This document shows positions 14,202 to 15,049 of a stretch of 15,049 nt of DNA, piece by piece. The DNA is from UBA1724 sp963632245. Its GTDB lineage: Bacteria > Verrucomicrobiota > Lentisphaeria > Oligosphaerales > Oligosphaeraceae. The notes under the pieces are model-generated. The model saw only the letters and a program-made list of their open reading frames with translations, was not told the origin of the DNA and searched no databases. The position numbers and the translations under genes are program-made. Positions within the stretch are counted from its first letter, which is position 1, and every line of letters starts with the position of its first letter. The stretch is taken from the NCBI GenBank assembly GCA_963632245.1, contig CAVGTF010000049.1:1-15049 (forward strand). Direction: 5' to 3'.

Positions 14202-14474
14202 CCCCCCAAAAACAAAAAATCGTAATACTAAGCGGGAATACAACGGTTAAGATCAACGAAGTAATGCAAAATCACATGGAACCACGCAAGAATGGTATTT
14301 TCCCAGAGAACAGTAAGACAATTTCGGATTTTGTCTTTTTTAGTATATTCTTCATAAAAAAACATTTATGTGATGTATACTCACACATAGCGCAAACATC
14401 TAGAGAAATAATCCTTTTTCAAGTTCTTCCAGCCTTCCGCAATACTAGACAATAAACAACTTTAATATATACAA
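14202..14474. other. AT-rich region upstream of the methyltransferase, with promoter-like sites
   Basis: No convincing gene lies here. An open frame at 14264-14455 (63 codons) has no ribosome site and no recognisable pattern. A possible promoter is TTGTCT (14331-14336), 16 nt, then CATAAA (14353-14358), each with four matches to consensus. About 10 nt further on is the inverted repeat TGTGA-N7-TCACA (14369-14385), which also contains TATACT (14376-14381). The sequence is rich in A and T homopolymers. Confidence 0.4.
14369..14385. promoter_or_regulatory. Inverted repeat TGTGA-N7-TCACA, possible operator
   Basis: Perfect 5-bp arms (14369-14373 and 14381-14385) flank TGTATAC, whose GTATAC is itself palindromic. 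The site lies about 90 bp before the methyltransferase start, at the predicted transcription start. The arms resemble Crp half sites, but the spacer is 7 and not 6. They also resemble the operators of restriction-modification controller proteins. No controller gene is visible. Confidence 0.3.
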
Positions 14475-15049
14475 ATGTTTGAAAGAAAAAACAATAATAC
14501 CATAGGTCATTCTTATGACATGAATGTTAAACTTGCAGCTGTCCCCTTATATAAGAACAGCACTTCGAAGATCACAAGCGGAGAGGCTAATATTTCTAAG
14601 CACGTCACGGTAGCAGGAAGAGTAAATCTGGGAAGTTTTTATACTCCAGCAAAATATGTAGAACTTATTGCAGAATGGTTAAAAAAACACAATGTCAACA
14701 AAGATTGGACGATAGCGGACCTATCTTGTGGCTATGGTGCTTTTTTTGAACTTAAAGAATTGAGTGATTTTTCAAACTGCAAGTTCATCGGAAATGATAT
14801 AGACAGTGTTGCTATAAAAAAAGCCAAAAACATGTTTCCAAATGTCACTTTTTTTGAGAAGAACGCATTAAAAGAAGTGAATAGACAAAACTTTGATATT
14901 TCCGAGCAATCGCCACTTGCAATTGTTGGGAACCCACCATATAACGACGTAACCTCACAAATCAATCAAGAGGTTAAAACAAAAAGAATCTTAATGGATG
15001 AGGATATAAAAACAAGGGATCTCGGCATGACATCCTTGCTTGCTTACAA
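14475..15049 (+). CDS. N6-adenine DNA methyltransferase, 5' part
   Basis: An open frame from ATG 14475 runs off the window (191 codons seen). It contains the class I methyltransferase motifs in the order X-I-II-IV: GSFYTP (53-58), the AdoMet-binding DLSCGYGAFF (82-91), an acidic FIGNDID (104-110) and the catalytic NPPYND (153-158), typical of N6-adenine amino-methyltransferases of restriction-modification systems. The N-terminal 50 residues before motif X match nothing I know. The type (II, IIG or other) cannot be told because the target-recognition region and any nuclease lie beyond the edge. No Shine-Dalgarno sequence precedes the ATG; the upstream is TTTAATATATACAA. Codon use is AT-rich, unlike every gene to the left, which suggests horizontal transfer or a foreign contig. 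Confidence 0.88.
   Translation, partial: MFERKNNNTIGHSYDMNVKLAAVPLYKNSTSKITSGEANISKHVTVAGRVNLGSFYTPAKYVELIAEWLKKHNVNKDWTIADLSCGYGAFFELKELSDFSNCKFIGNDIDSVAIKKAKNMFPNVTFFEKNALKEVNRQNFDISEQSPLAIVGNPPYNDVTSQINQEVKTKRILMDEDIKTRDLGMTSLLAY

Noticed and set aside
14369..14385. A classical Crp site
   Set aside because: The arms fit, but the spacer is 7 and not 6 bp, and no Crp gene or catabolic context is present.
14264..14455. Open frame of 63 codons before the methyltransferase
   Set aside because: There is no ribosome site and no family pattern, and short open frames are common in such sequence.
1..15049. CRISPR arrays, tRNA or rRNA genes, insertion sequences
   Set aside because: No regularly spaced repeats, cloverleaf or rRNA signatures, transposase genes or paired terminal repeats were seen on either strand.

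Overview
The window is high-GC DNA from what looks like an anaerobic Gram-negative bacterium. It appears to come from a draft or metagenome scaffold, because it holds two runs of N (6238-6304 and 14192-14201). The complete rnfABCDGE cluster implies ferredoxin:NAD+ energy coupling. The conserved protein at 6078-6861 matches, from memory, a family seen mainly in the Planctomycetes-Verrucomicrobia-Lentisphaerae group. That makes a PVC-type gut or rumen anaerobe (Lentisphaerota, Kiritimatiellota or Verrucomicrobiota) my best guess, but it is inference and not proven by any marker gene here.

Layout. (1) 1-63 is the last codons of a possible plus-strand gene, facing rnfE across a rho-independent terminator (86-125). 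(2) 150-5607, minus strand, is a full Rnf operon transcribed rnfA-B-C-D-G-E with gaps of 13-61 bp. (3) 5608-6077 is a divergent intergenic region with a candidate rnfA promoter, a hairpin followed by T8 in the rnfA leader (possible attenuator), and two more inverted repeats. (4) 6078-13612, plus strand, is a closely spaced housekeeping series: conserved hypothetical, dut, a lytic transglycosylase, a SirB1-like protein, a polytopic membrane protein, rimO, an ftsQ-like gene, queH and an alpha/beta hydrolase. (5) 13613-14173 is a decayed toxin-antitoxin-like cassette: a frameshifted DUF3791 gene, a 14-codon stub of a DUF3990 gene, and an intact 83-aa partner. (6) 14202-15049 lies after the second gap. 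It is markedly AT-rich and carries the 5' part of an N6-adenine DNA methyltransferase gene. It is either a restriction-modification island or a mis-joined contig.

How the genes work together. The Rnf proteins form one membrane complex that links ferredoxin and NAD(H) redox chemistry to ion transport. The plus-strand series serves nucleotide hygiene (Dut), cell wall and division (transglycosylase, FtsQ-like) and translation or tRNA modification (RimO, QueH), with no single pathway connecting them. The most notable points are the apparent loss of exactly one of two clusters in the C-terminal ferredoxin module of RnfB, overlapping CxxCH motifs at the RnfE C-terminus, the decayed DUF3791/DUF3990 cassette, and the first N gap, which appears to be artificial because its flanks overlap by 9 bp and joining them restores a reading frame. 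I did not find a convincing new multi-gene system.
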